From assembly GCF_043290135.1 (NCBI RefSeq), contig NC_134700.1, forward strand, positions 161,834,553 through 161,898,552: a stretch of DNA of 64,000 nucleotides, read 5' to 3'. Positions 42,577 to 54,645 of this stretch are shown piece after piece. The stretch's first letter is position 1. Each line of letters begins with the position of its first letter. The notes beneath the pieces were generated by a model that was not told the DNA's origin, did not search any database, and worked only from the letters and a program-made list of their open reading frames with translations. A program made the translations under genes and the position numbers. The stretch comes from Rhipicephalus microplus (taxonomy: Eukaryota > Arthropoda > Arachnida > Ixodida > Ixodidae).

Positions 42577-43637
42577 AGAAGAAAAGCAAGTGGGGTCAAG
42601 GCCACAATCCTCACCCGAAAACCCGAAGTAGCGGAGCAAGTAGCTATAGCTATAGCTATGCTCGACAGCAATCGGGAATTAATCTACAGCGACTCCAGGC
42701 CGGCCATCAAAGCCTTCGAACGCGGAGTCATCTCCGACCAAGCGTTACGTATCCTGCGCAATGCGGACCCGAGTGCCCCGAAGCACCACACTGTCATCTG
42801 GTTCCCCGCCCATCTCGGCCAGGTGCCGGGTGCCCTATCCAACCTCAACGAGATCGCCCATGATGCAGCGCGCGCACTTACCGACCGCACTGCCATAGGG
42901 CAACGTCATCTTGCTGGGTTGGATACCAATCCGGGATTCATGCCCCGCCGCGGTGGTCTAGTGGCTAAGGTACTCGGCTGCTGACCCGCAGGGCGCGGGT
43001 TCGAATCCAGGCTGCGGCTGCTGCATTTCCGATGGAGGCGGAAATGTTGTAGGCCCGTGTGCTCAGATTTGGGTGCACGTTAAAGAACCCCAGGTGGTCG
43101 AAATTTCCGGAGCCCTCCACTACGGCGTCTCCCATAATCATATAGTGGTTTTGGGACGTTAAACCCCACATATCAATCAATCAAATCCAATCGGGATTCA
43201 CCAATTACGTACAATGAAATTACAAAGCACTTTTACTTGGAACGCCGCATTTTTCCACCCCAACATCCGAAACTTAACCGACCGCAGGCATTAACCCTAC
43301 GCCTAATACAGACACACACGTACCCAAACCTTGCCACGCTTCACATTTATTTACCCGATGCATACCCCAGCGACACATGCCCATCATGTGGACACACAGC
43401 GACACTCGCACACATGCTCTGGCAGTGTAGAACAACTCCTCCCGACTCTACCTCAAGCAAGTGGGAGAGGTCCCTCAGGAGCTCACTTCTCGCCGACCAG
43501 CAATGGGCCGTCCAGCAGGCCCACGAAGCGGCCGCCAGGTACTCCCTGTCGGTCCTTACGTGGGAGACGCCCGCTACGCGCTAAGCGCGTCCTGCAGGAC
43601 TGAAATGAAGTTTTTTCATTCCATTCCATTCAAGGCA
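42577..43637 (+). pseudogene. LINE RNase H and 3' end fragment, duplicate
   Basis: This is the duplicate of 38800-39860, with the same RNase H motifs, knuckle, tail and nested Ruka. It arose by the segmental duplication and not by independent retrotransposition, since the flanks are duplicated too. Confidence 0.88.
42941..43186 (+). mobile_element. Ruka-type SINE nested in LINE fragment, duplicate
   Basis: The duplicate of 39164-39409, with the same flanking TSD (42926-42940 and 43187-43200). Confidence 0.92.
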
Positions 43638-44323
43638 AAGTCACAATCTGTAAAGCCATGCGAAAAAAAATAAAGGGGGGAGGGGGGCTAGTCCTGCATG
43701 GCGTTGCTGTTGCATGGCTAAAGAAGGCCTTGCGCAGCTGCATTTTTATTTTATTGTTCTGCTAAGGTTTTACAACATCATGTTCTACAAAGGTCGGCTA
43801 GTCATATGAATATTTACAGTTAATAATTAAATGGCTATGCTGCACGAAGAATAGAAGAACCATTTTAAGCATTCGTTTTTTTCGTTTATTCAACAGAATA
43901 ATAACGAGAACATATACCAAGGAAAGTATAACAGACAGTGAGAGAAGTATTATAAGAAAGGTGGTGAGGTTAACTAGATTACGTTCATTTTCTACCATAC
44001 ACGTTAGAAGAGGGAGTTAAGAAGGTAAAGAAAAGAAAGAAAGCAGTAGAGAAAAAAGTATAAAATTACGTTATAAACGTGTATAAAGTAAATGGGACGA
44101 AAAAATAATTTGCCTATGGCAGCGACCAAACCTGCAACTTTCGAATAATGCGTCCGATACTATATCATCGAAGCTACAGTGGTTAGAAAATGGTACACAA
44201 TGTAACAAAAAAGTAAATGCTTGCTTGTTCCACCTGTATTCCCATTGCAGTTCTCCTCTTTCGATATATTGTCCGCCCCAGTGGAACCATGCTTACTGTG
44301 ATCGACTGTAATTGTTAAACTAG

Positions 44324-44492
44324 CGCGTTCGATACCGGCTGCAGTGTTCGAATTTCGCGAGGAGAATCACTAGAGACCCATGGAATCTGTGATATCAGTG
44401 CGCCTTGAAAAACACCGTATGATCAAAATTTCCGAAGCCCTACGGTGTCTCTTAAATCATAGCGTGGTTTTGAGACGTAAAACCTAACATAT
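44324..44492 (+). mobile_element. Old Ruka remnant, duplicate
   Basis: The duplicate of 40547-40715. Confidence 0.75.
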
Positions 44493-45643
44493 TCTTCCAA
44501 ACGTTGAGGTAATCTTCCGCTCGTCGATGTCATTTTCCTTTCTCATTATCTCAATGATCTGTATTCGCTTTCCACTTCGCATTGTTTCCGACATGACTTC
44601 GAAGTGCATGCGTACTTTCCTGCGACTACCCATGGTGACTCCAAGCTTGAATCCGCTGCAGGGAGGTAGATATCAGCAATTACATCATAGCAGTAACGTT
44701 GCGTTCTTCGATGCATACTGGACGCACATTCCGGAAGCAACCAATGGCGTCGAGCCGTGCTCCTTCGTTTTTTCTGGCGCGGCATGAAAAGTAGCTTTTG
44801 CAGAAGTAAATCACGCGGTGCGCAGTGACGTCGTGGGAGAGAGCGAGTACGAGTGTGCTCGGTGGTTGCTGTTACTTTACGTAACGCTAGCTGCTGCACT
44901 CAGTGGCTGGCGGTGTGCAGTAGTGTGTTTACTCGGCGAAAAGGTTTTCGGATTCAGTTTACACATTACATCCTTCTTATAGAGTTCGATCCACTGTTAA
45001 AATTATTCGAGGACGATCACTGATAAACGTCAACTCGGGCAATGTGGTTGTCTTCTTGGCTGATGACATACCCGCAGATGCGGGAACTCTGACATCGATC
45101 GGATAGCAAGAGCTCTACGCTGACTGCAGCGACGAACTCAAGCGACTCCACTCGCCAAATGCCCCTCAACAATTACATGTCGTCACAGCTTCACAAGTGA
45201 CAAATTGCTTGATTAGCTGCAGACGCTTAAAATGGGGCAATTTAGGTGGTGTCTGCGAAAAGCAGCCTCAGGAAAAACATTGTGATGCATCTCACGTCAC
45301 CGCGGACGATGTTGTAACAAGGGCAGACGACGACAATCCCAACAAACGGTTAAGGGACGTAGACAAGTCTTATCCAATCAGTTCAGCCGTGGGTGTAACA
45401 TAAGGGGGAGGCATGAATTTGAAAACTAGTTCGAATGAGCCACTGCGATCTGTAGTGGTTCACACGTTGAAACTCTTGTAATAAATTTCAACGTTGACGT
45501 GGGAGCCTTAATAGGTCTAGAAATTATCCTTAGGACCTTTATTACCAGTTCAAAGCGTGAACACAAAAACCTGCCATGTCATCCTATAGGATCCCTTCAA
45601 TAACCGTATATATTTCCTGCGCGCTGCATGACCTGCCTCTTTC

Positions 45644-45809
45644 TGATGGAGGCGGGAATGTTGTAGGCCCGGGTGCTCAGATTTGGGTGCACGTTAAAGA
45701 AACCCAGGTGGTCGAAATTTCCGGAGCCCTCCATTACAGCGTCTTTCATAATCGTATGGTGGTTTTGGGACGTTAAACCTTCCAGATCAATCAATCAATC
45801 AATCAATCA
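45644..45809 (+). mobile_element. Ruka-type SINE, 5'-truncated (parent B of the duplication junction)
   Basis: The copy starts within the body (TGATGGAGGCGGGAATG), lacks the tRNA-like head and ends with an (ATCA)n tail. A perfect 16-bp TSD, ATGACCTGCCTCTTTC, lies at 45628-45643 and 45810-45825. Its 3' half (CCATTACAGCGTCTTTCATAATCG) differs from the junction SINE, which sets the right limit of the recombination window. Confidence 0.94.
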
Positions 45810-45825
45810 ATGACCTGCCTCTTTC

Positions 45826-47173
45826 GGATCAGAATAACACGTATGCCAATGATCCTATTTCGCTCCGCGACCACAATTCTGGTGGCGCAAATAAATGTAC
45901 CAGTGACAATTCAGGTGCACACTGGGGTCAAACACACTTTTCATCGCAATACAGTTAGAACAGAGTCGATTTTCTTGATTTGATTCCGCGAGTTGCAAAA
46001 TACAGCGGATAGTTGTTAGGCAATTCAATCGTGATGGCGGTTCCATAGTAATCCGAAGTGCCTGTGTTACAATCATAGTATTCATGCGTATTATCAACCA
46101 AACGATTTTAACATAAACCAGTAATGTTTTTCGTTTTGTCTCCCGAGGCACGTTTTTTCAATATATAAATTTTTGTCACCATGGCAGCTTCTCCCTTTGT
46201 TCCATTTTTATTGAAGCCTTTGTTTTTCTATTAAAAGTAGAAAGCCCGCTGATGTCATTTCCCTTCTGCTATCCCTTTTTAGAGCCTTTCTCATGGCATT
46301 CCGGCAGAGTAGCATGCAGGGAATGATTACTGTGGCGGCTACGTTACTTGAATAAAAACAATGGATTCAGTTGCATTGATCCTAAAATCTTTATGAAGTA
46401 CGAAGCAGCAACTAATTTACCCTTCAGCATCACTCGCGTTCATGGGACAGCAAGCACTGTTGATGTGAGCCTGGAGCCTGCTAGCGGGAAATGAAAACTT
46501 CCTTTGTGATGCCGGGGCACCCTCGCCGCATTTTCGTTTTTTTTACCCTCGCTAATTTTCTCCTTTTCGCGGCTATGCTATACTTTAGACAGCTACGCTA
46601 TGCTTTACTTCGCCCTACTTTCTTGCAACATAATTCTATTTTCTACCCTCTCCCTCCTTGCCTTCCTCATCACCTTCACATATTACTACCTCACCCTCAC
46701 TGCACTTTCCCTCGCCTTGGTATATTCTAGTATGACTGTGCTATGTTTTTACTCTCCCCTCATCTTGCCCCACATCTTTATTTTGGCGTAATTTTCCCGC
46801 CCCTTCCTGCTAGGACCGAATTCTGGTCTGCAGTATGTCATAAAATAAAAAAAATAAATACAACACGTGACTATGCTGGCTAGACTAAGCTTCACCTCCT
46901 CCCTTCATTATTTTTGTTCTCCTAACCAAAGCACCCTTTTTATTTGTCTTCAATTTCCTTTCCGGCCCCCTTGCGGTGCATATTACACATGCTACACCCT
47001 TGAGGCATCATAGGTATACATGGCTACAACGTATCTAGTTCATTAAGTAATACCAATACAGGGACCTTTAGGGAAAATGAATTATGAGGATGATGATAGT
47101 GATGATGATAGTTTTGCCTGCATGATGCGATATATGCTATGTTGAGATTTACCTTCTACCTTTCTCATTTTAG
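45826..47173. other. Unannotated interval
   Basis: Pyrimidine-rich sequence at 46.5-46.85 kb, ending AATAAAAAAAATAAATA, may be an old element tail. GATGATGATAGTGATGATG lies near 47089. Nothing else is recognised. Confidence 0.4.
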
Positions 47174-47187
47174 TCCTCTTCACCCTC

Positions 47188-47714
47188 CCCCGCAAGGGCA
47201 CCTGCGCAAGTAGGTGTTTGGTGTGTAGCGACACCACGGACCCGAGCTAAGGGGGAGTTTTGACTTCCTCCCACGCCTAGCCGTGCGTGGCTTTGCCGTG
47301 TCCGGGGAAAAGGGGATCCTGGTGTTTGAGCCGACGCTGGGTCATTGGACCTTTAAGGCCCCCCGGCAGAGGCAACACACCCCTTTGGCCCCGGCTTCAC
47401 GTAGACGACACCCCCGGATTGACCCGCCCGGGGGGAATCGGCAATTGCGTTTTCCTTTCTCTCTCTCCCTACATCTTCGTCTTATCTCTCACTTTAAATC
47501 TTTCCTGTCCTCTAATCACTTCCATTGACTTCCGTGTTTCCTGGCGGCAAGGGTTAACCCTGTGTGGCTATCCTACCTTGGATACACCATATTCGGTTAT
47601 AGTGGTGGCGTACAGCTGGCGTCTGCGGGGCCTGTACTTACAGACCCTGCAGCGTCCCTTTGTAGGACTGCATGGTGGGTGGCTGGTGCCGCTGCCGAAA
47701 GTAAACATTTACAT
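47188..47714 (+). promoter_or_regulatory. 5' UTR with probable internal promoter
   Basis: GC-rich leader between the left TSD and the first ORF1 ATG at 47715. Full-length LINEs of this kind carry an internal promoter here, but I cannot identify the initiator by eye. Confidence 0.5.
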
Positions 47715-48905
47715 ATGGCTAGTTCCTTCCCCCCACTCCCTGATTGTCCTCAGAAAAGAGGGCGCACCGATGAAGTCTTCCAGTTTTTTGGTAACCAGAA
47801 AGTATTTTTTTCCCCGATTCCATGTTATCCACGCTGACACACCCGGCAAATCAGTGCGAACACTTTCATCTTTTCTAGTATCAAAGTCTTTGACGGAAAT
47901 CTTTGGCCCATGATATAAAGCATCGAGAATGGCAAGTGGTGACTTCCTGTTGGAGCTCCGCGACAAGAAACACTATGAGAGACTGCCTAACCCAGTGAAA
48001 TTTGGAGATGCCAAAATAGTAGTAACCCCACACCGAACCATGAACACCACCCGTTGCGTTGTTTCATATGATGGCCCGTTAGGGCTGACGGAGGCTGAAC
48101 TCCTGGAGGGTTTCAGCGAACAGAATGTCATCAACGTGAAAAGTAATAGGATGAGGCGTGATGGCAAAGAAGTCCAGACTAAGCACCTGATACTCACCTT
48201 CAATTCAAGTGTACTGCCCGACTCCGTTGAGGCTGGGTATATCAGGTTTCAAGTGAGGCCATATATACCACACCCTCTCAGATGTTTCGAATGCCAGCGG
48301 TTGGGCCACAGTTCACAGAACTGCAGAGGCCGCCTAACTTGCGCGAAATGCAGTGCTGAAGAACACACATCAGATGCCTGTGAAAACTCTTTTCGCTTTG
48401 CGAACTGTAATGCGGAGCATGCCGCGTGCTCGCGGTCATGCCCATGCTGGAAAAAAGAAAAGGAAATTGTCACAATTAAAGTAAAACAAAACATTTCATT
48501 TAGGGAGGCGCGAAGGCAGGTGTCCTGCCTACCAGAAACCAGCTTGGCGAAGTGGCGCGTCAGGGGGCAGCGCCACGACGGGCCCCGGCGCCTGTCTGGC
48601 ACACGCGTAGTGAGCCAGCGGTGACGCCATTCGCCCCCTCGGCGGTTGCAGCCAGTGCTGCTCCGCCATCCAAGAAAGGCCCACCAACCTCCGGGCTGGG
48701 GGCCGCGAAGGTCTCGTCTTTTGAGGCGAGGCCCTCAAAACAAACGCAGCGCTCGCAAGAGCGCGTGTCCAGCGCCTCGCAAGAGGCAATGGACACAACA
48801 CCGAGTGTGAGGGCGCAGCCAGCGCCTAAGGATAGGCGCGACTCCGTCGACCGATCCATAAAAAAAATCTCATGTCACGGCCCCTGGAAAGGGTCCGTGA
48901 GCTAA
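47715..48905 (+). pseudogene. LINE ORF1 (gag-like, zinc knuckles), frameshifted
   Basis: ORF1 protein would bind element RNA. An ATG at 47715 opens a frame that is lost to a stop at 47835-47837. The conserved sequence continues in another frame from about 47810 (beside a run of seven T) through a TGA at 47911-47913, into an RNA-binding-like domain (KFGDAKIVVTPHRTMNTTR, LSS-rich strands) at about 47930-48270. CCHC-type knuckles follow (CFECQRLGHSSQNC at about 48286, then CAKCSAEEHTSDAC at about 48340, and a third degenerate one). Near 48540 the frame shifts again into a proline-, alanine- and serine-rich tail ending at 48905. The order (RRM-like, knuckles, low-complexity tail) fits Jockey/I-type ORF1. 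ORF2 starts 40 bases downstream in another frame. Confidence 0.82.
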
Positions 48906-48944
48906 TTTTCCATCCTTGAGCGAACAGCACAAAGCACATTTAAA

Positions 48945-51900
48945 ATGGATACACAGATCTTACAGTGGAATGTGAGAGGACTTCTCCATAACCTCGATGA
49001 TATTTGAGAACTTCTTAATAAACATACTCCAAAGGTGCTGTGTGTTCAGAAAACACATCTCAAGTCCACACAAACAAACTTTCTAAAGCATTATGCCATC
49101 TTCTGCAAAGACCGTGACGACGCTGCCGCTTCGTCGGGCGGTGTCGCTATAATAGTTGATAAAGGTGTTGCCTGTAAGCAATTAAACCTCCGAACTTCCC
49201 TTGAGGCAGTTGCTGTCCGAGCAGTGCTGTTCGGGAAGCTACTAACAATTACCTCTATTTACATTACCCGTGCTATCAACTTTCAAAGACAGTTTCAAAG
49301 CTTCATTGATGAACTTCCTCCGCCATATATAGTCTTTGGTGATCTAAATGCACATAATCCCCTATGGGGCGACTCCCGTTTAGATGCGCGAGGACGCCTA
49401 ATAGAACACTTTCTTTTTTAGTCTTGTGCATGTCTACTAAACAAAAAAGAACCAACGTATTATAGCACTACACACAACACATACTCTTCTATAAACCTCA
49501 GTATTGTCTGGAGTGCTATAATTCCATATCTGGAGTGGTTCGTTCTCAAGATCTTTTTTCAAAATGACGACTTCCCGATTATGTTAAAGTTAACAAAAGA
49601 AGATACATGCTCGCCGGACTTTCCTCGCTGGAACACCAAGTTAGCAAACTCGGAACTGTTTCGAGAAATTACATTTTTAGACGGAGATAACATTGCTGAT
49701 TTTAATATAGACGATGCTGTAGCATACCTAACAGGTTTTATTATTGACGCTGCAGTGAAATGTATCAAGCAAACCAACGGAATGACCAATAAACGTCGCA
49801 TCTCATGGTAGAACGACAATTGTCGGAAAGCGCGCAATAGACAAAATAAAGCTTAGAGACTACTCCTAAATTACCCAACGTCTGAAAACCTCAACAATTT
49901 CAAACAGGTCAAGTACCAAGCCAGAAGAACGCGTCGTCTTTCAAAGAAAGAAAGTTGGAATCGGTACATCTCCGGTATATATTCTTACACCGACGAAACG
50001 AAGGTTTGGAATAGGGTAAACCAGTTAATAAGTCGGGAGTCACACCCCCTACCTTTGGTAAGTAGCCTAGGGGAGAGCCTGGAGGAGCAGGCGGACTGCC
50101 TAGGCGAACACTTTGAATACGTCTCAAGTGCATTGCACTACACAGAAACGTTCTTAAGATTCAAAAAACGCGAAGAGCGGCAACCCCTTAATCTAAACGT
50201 TCATCCAGGGAGGCTTACAACTGCCCATTTTCATTAGCTGAACTTAAGGCATCTCTTGCGTACTGCAACAACTCGGCGCCAGGTGGCGATCGTATAACGT
50301 ACGAAATGATCAAGTATCTTCACCCAGAAACACTAAAAACGCTCCTAACCCTCCTCAATACAATGTGGGAAGCTGGATATATTTCATTGTCATGGAAAAA
50401 AGCGATAGTCATCCCGGTACTTAAACAATGCAAAGACCCATCCTTGGCCGCCAGCTACAGGCCAATAGCGTTAACAAGCTGTTTATGCAAACTATATGAG
50501 AAAATGTTAAACCGGCGCTTAACCCACTTCCTAGAAAGTAACAGTATACTAGACCCCCTTCAGTGTGGTTTCAGAGAGGGGAGGCCGACAATAGACCACC
50601 TTGTTCGCATAGAGACATACATCAGAGATGCATTTATTCATAGGCAGTTTGTATTTTCGGTATTCTTAGACCTAAAGAAAGCGTACGATACCACATGGTG
50701 ATTCGGGATTCTACGCGATCTTGCCACCATGGGCATCCATGGGAACACGCTAAACACAATTAAAAGTTATCTGTCTAACCGAACTTTTCGCGTAAAAGTG
50801 GGAAATGCTCTCTCTGGATCATTTACCCAAGAGACTGGTGTTCCGCAAGGGGGCGTGCTTAGTTGCACACTCTTTCTTGTAAAAATGAACTCCCTGCAGT
50901 CAGTCATTCCAAGCGCGATGTTTTATTCTGTGTATGTTGATGATGTGCAGATGAGTTTCAAATCATGCAATATGTCTATCTGCGAACGACAAGTGCAGGT
51001 TGGAATGAATAAATTCTCTAAATGGGCGAATGAGAATGGTTTTAAAATAAACACCCAGAAAAGTACTTGTGTACTCTTCTCCAACAAACGAGGGGTAATG
51101 CCACTACCAAATATTGCGATCAAGGGAGACCAACTCTTTGTGAGCAGCGAGCATAAATTCCTAGGAATCACTCTAGATTCTAAGCTCACGTTTATGCCCC
51201 ATATTAAACATGTAAAAATGAAATGTCTGAAAGCGATGAACCTCCTGAAGCTCCTATCACGTACAACATGGGGTAGTGATCGGAAGTGTCCTCTGAACTT
51301 GTACAAAAGCCTTGTTTGGTCACGCCTTGATTATGCCTCTATAATTTATTATTCCGCAACGCCAAGTGCTTTGAAAATTTTAGACCCCGTTCACCATCTG
51401 GGTATCCCACTGGCAACCGGTGCTTTCAGGACAAGTCTGATCCAGAGTCCCTATGTGGAGTCGAATCAGTGGTCACTTTACCTACAGCGATCCTATAGCA
51501 GTTTTATTTATTTTATAAAGGTATGCGCAAACATAAAGCATCTTTCTTATTCAGCTATAAACGATATGACCGCTGCCACCCTCTACAATAATCGACCCGC
51601 AGCTAGAAAGCCGTTCTCTTCGCGTGTGAGAAGCTTAAGTGAGGAAATGGGTGTTCCGCTGCTAGAACTTTGTCCTATGCCCACAACAAAACATTTACCG
51701 CCATGGCAGTGGCAGCTCATACATTGTGACACTTCCTTTGCCGAGATCACTAAACATGCACCAGAAGCACAAATTAAAACGCATTTATGACAACTCCAGT
51801 TCAGCTACTCATGCGTAGAGTTTTATACTGACGCTTCTTAGTCGCATGTAGGGGTGGCTTATACAGCCGTCGGACCATCCTTCTCGGAATCCGGTGTGCT

Positions 51901-52609
51901 GCACCCGGAAACAAGTATATTTACGGCCGAGGGTTATGCGCTACTGTCGGCTGTGAAGCATATACGGAAATCAAACATACAAAAATCAATGATATTTACA
52001 GACTCGTTAAGCATCGTAAATGCATTAAGATCCCTTTTCAGATTCAGAAATCCGGTAATAATTGAGCTGTATTCCATTCTGTGTACAGCGTATATGTCCA
52101 ACCAGCATGTTACTATTTGCTGGGTTCCTGGCCATAGAAACATCGAGGGCAACGTGTTAGCTGACCAAATGGCCACGTCAATTATATTGCGCGCTATTAA
52201 CCCCACCGCTACTGTCCCTGCAACATATCTAAAACCCTTCCTACGTAAGAAACTGCGAAACCACTGGCAACGCTTTTGGGACACAGAAATAAATAATAAG
52301 CTTCACTTGATCAAGCCGCAGTTGGGTTACTTGCCCTCCGCTCCAAGAACACGGCGAACTGATGTCCTATTCCGTCGCCTCAGAATAGGACACACTTATG
52401 GTACCCATAGCTTTCTGCTGACTGGCGATGAACCTCCTACTTGTGGTAGATGTGGTGAGAGGCTAACCGTCCTCCACGTCCTCCTGGAGTGTCCGGAAGC
52501 TGAAAGTGAGAGAAAGAAATATTTTGCTTTAGCATACCGCAATAACCTTCCTTTACATCCGATAATGTTTCTCGGTGAAGAGCCGCTGTTTGATGCAAAA
52601 TCAGTTTAA
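48945..52609 (+). pseudogene. LINE ORF2: endonuclease, RT, RNase H; several stops
   Basis: ORF2 protein would nick the target, copy the RNA and remove it. The ATG at 48945 leads to the endonuclease (LQWNVRGL; GDLNAHNPLWG near 49350). A TGA at 49005 breaks it, and the motif normally holding the catalytic glutamate reads VQKTHL (lysine codon at 49050). The later endonuclease part is damaged (stops at 49419 and 49809, frame change near 50230). RT runs in one frame from 50306: SYRPIALTSCLCKLYEKM, FLDLKKAYDTTW, then TGA at 50699; GVPQGGVLSCTLF; YVDD at about 50935. Stops at 51788 and 51838 precede RNase H with FYTDAS, AEGYALLSAV, FTDSLSIVNAL and GNVLADQMA. The C-terminal knuckle C-x2-C...H-x4-C lies near 52440-52490. 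The frame closes at 52609. Confidence 0.88.
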
Positions 52610-53029
52610 AGCCTTTTAAAGGATGTAGTTTTGAATGTTGTTAGCCCAACATTGAATGATTTTAGCCCAACAGGTTCATAGCGCATCCTCTGTTCAGAGG
52701 ATGCCGCTGTGATAGCAGCTTTCAATAAGCCCAGGCCTCCATGCTCTTGTTTTAAGGGCTCGGTCGAGACACTGGTGCTCCATGCCAAGTTTTTATTTCA
52801 CATACATATCACTTTTAAACCATTTTATGTCTCCATAGCACACATCATTTGTCATTGCCATAATTTTACTATATATATATTTTTACGCACCTACATCGAC
52901 TGTTTTTTAGGCCCATTTACTGCCACGTCACATCTGTTTTATCTACACTGCACATCGCACAGTTCATTATCATCGCTCTTGCGCTCTTTGGCCACATCAG
53001 GCCCTTGCGCCAATAAACTCCACTAATCA
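52610..53029 (+). other. LINE 3' UTR
   Basis: Pyrimidine-rich 3' region with AATAAA at 53012-53017, shortly before the right TSD at 53030. There is no simple-repeat tail beyond ACTAATCA. Confidence 0.7.
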
Positions 53030-53043
53030 TCCTCTTCACCCTC

Positions 53044-54145
53044 ACATCTACCGCACGATGACTGCATACGACACGACGACAGCACACGATCACAGCATAG
53101 GACAGCGAATGCCCCTAAAGGGGTCCGCCATGAAAAGTTCTGCTGAATGTTACACTCTCTGTAACACTTCAAGGTGAAAGTCTGCTGCACACCTCATGGA
53201 ACACGTTCTACTATTGTACACAAGGATTGATGCTGGTCATAGCAAGCCACACTGTTAGAGCCTCACATTAAATTACCTTCACGTTCTTAGCGTAATCAAA
53301 CGTTTCTTTCTTCATAATGAAGTCGCAAGGAGCGATTGTTTTCTCCCCAAATGCCTGCCAGAAGGTCAAGCTAACGGGGGTTTATGCAGCGCTTTATAAG
53401 CCTCCCACGTTTTTCTCAATGTTAACCTTGAAAGTAGAACCTCGAAGTCCAAGTATACCTTCTCGCTTGCTGTACACAGAAAAGCGCACCAAGCTGAGAT
53501 GATAGATTGCCAGTCAAACATAATCCCTTTTTCTTTAACATTGTTCATAATGAAGACACCACTTTTCTTCTTTTCACAGGCCTGATGAGCTGACGATGAT
53601 AAGATTGGCTTATTGTCTTGTTGCCTCCAAGTAGATTCATCATCATCTTAGCATCATCTCTCCTAGTGTTTGTTGTGCAAGAAAATGTTTTCTTTATAAG
53701 CACGAACAAAACAAGAGCTTTTATGTTTTTATTGCGCTTGAGTAAAAGAAACAGCTGTTTGTCCTAAAATGCTGAAAGATCCCCGACCGCTTCACTCGAC
53801 GTGAGAGTGGCATCAAACAAATCCTTGTTTTGTTTGGTCTCCAGAGACTGCTTCCTCGTTTCTCTTCGCATTTGGGTGCTCAAACCTAGCCGGCACAAGG
53901 CTGCCACTCCGACAAGTCGAGTGCTAGCCTTCTTAATGCCATTCTGCTGTTTCTGGCGGCTATCCCCGAGGGCATCAAAATAGGGTATCCTGCTTTTTCA
54001 CTCTTACGTAAAAAAAACAATTCTACAGCTTTCCTTACAAGAAAACACGCAGCTTTATCTATACAGCTTTCGACAGCTTTCCATATACCGCCACAGAAAT
54101 ATGAATGCTTTTCAGGATGAGAACCGAGAAATCGCTTTTTCCGAA
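53044..54145. other. Unannotated interval
   Basis: Nothing is recognised. Confidence 0.4.
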
Positions 54146-54512
<367 letters not shown>

Positions 54513-54513
<1 letters not shown>

Positions 54514-54645
54514 GCACAATCTCACATCTTTTCATAATAGATTCATCATACGCAAGTACCGCCATACAGCGGACATTCTAAGGAGAGGTAGCTACTACAT
54601 ACAGGAGATGCTTGACCCACGCCTTAAGCAGCTTCGCTCCTAATA
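54513..54645 (+). repeat. Right flank of CCGT-type array family
   Basis: AATCTCACATCTTTTCAT, AGTACCGCCATACAGCGGACATTCTAAGGA and, further on, AGCTTCGCTCCTAATAA match the corresponding parts of copy B at 28.56-28.65 kb and the composite-repeat terminus. Confidence 0.7.

Larger units (their letters stand above)
41930..45706 (+). repeat. 3,777-bp tandem duplication, copy 2
   Basis: This is a direct repeat of 38153-41929, carrying the same LINE fragment, nested SINE, old SINE and spacer. Its right end passes into the second parental SINE at 45644-45809. Confidence 0.95.
47188..53029 (+). mobile_element. Full-length I-like non-LTR retrotransposon, inactivated
   Basis: A perfect 14-bp TSD, TCCTCTTCACCCTC, at 47174-47187 and 53030-53043 delimits a 5,842-bp element with a GC-rich 5' UTR, ORF1, ORF2 and 3' UTR. 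Every coding part of an I-type LINE is present in order (zinc-knuckle ORF1, endonuclease, RT, RNase H, C-terminal knuckle). Stops and frameshifts in both ORFs make this copy inactive. It belongs to another lineage than the 5.9-kb LINE (YVDD instead of YADD, classic TDS and GNVLAD RNase H motifs). Confidence 0.92.
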
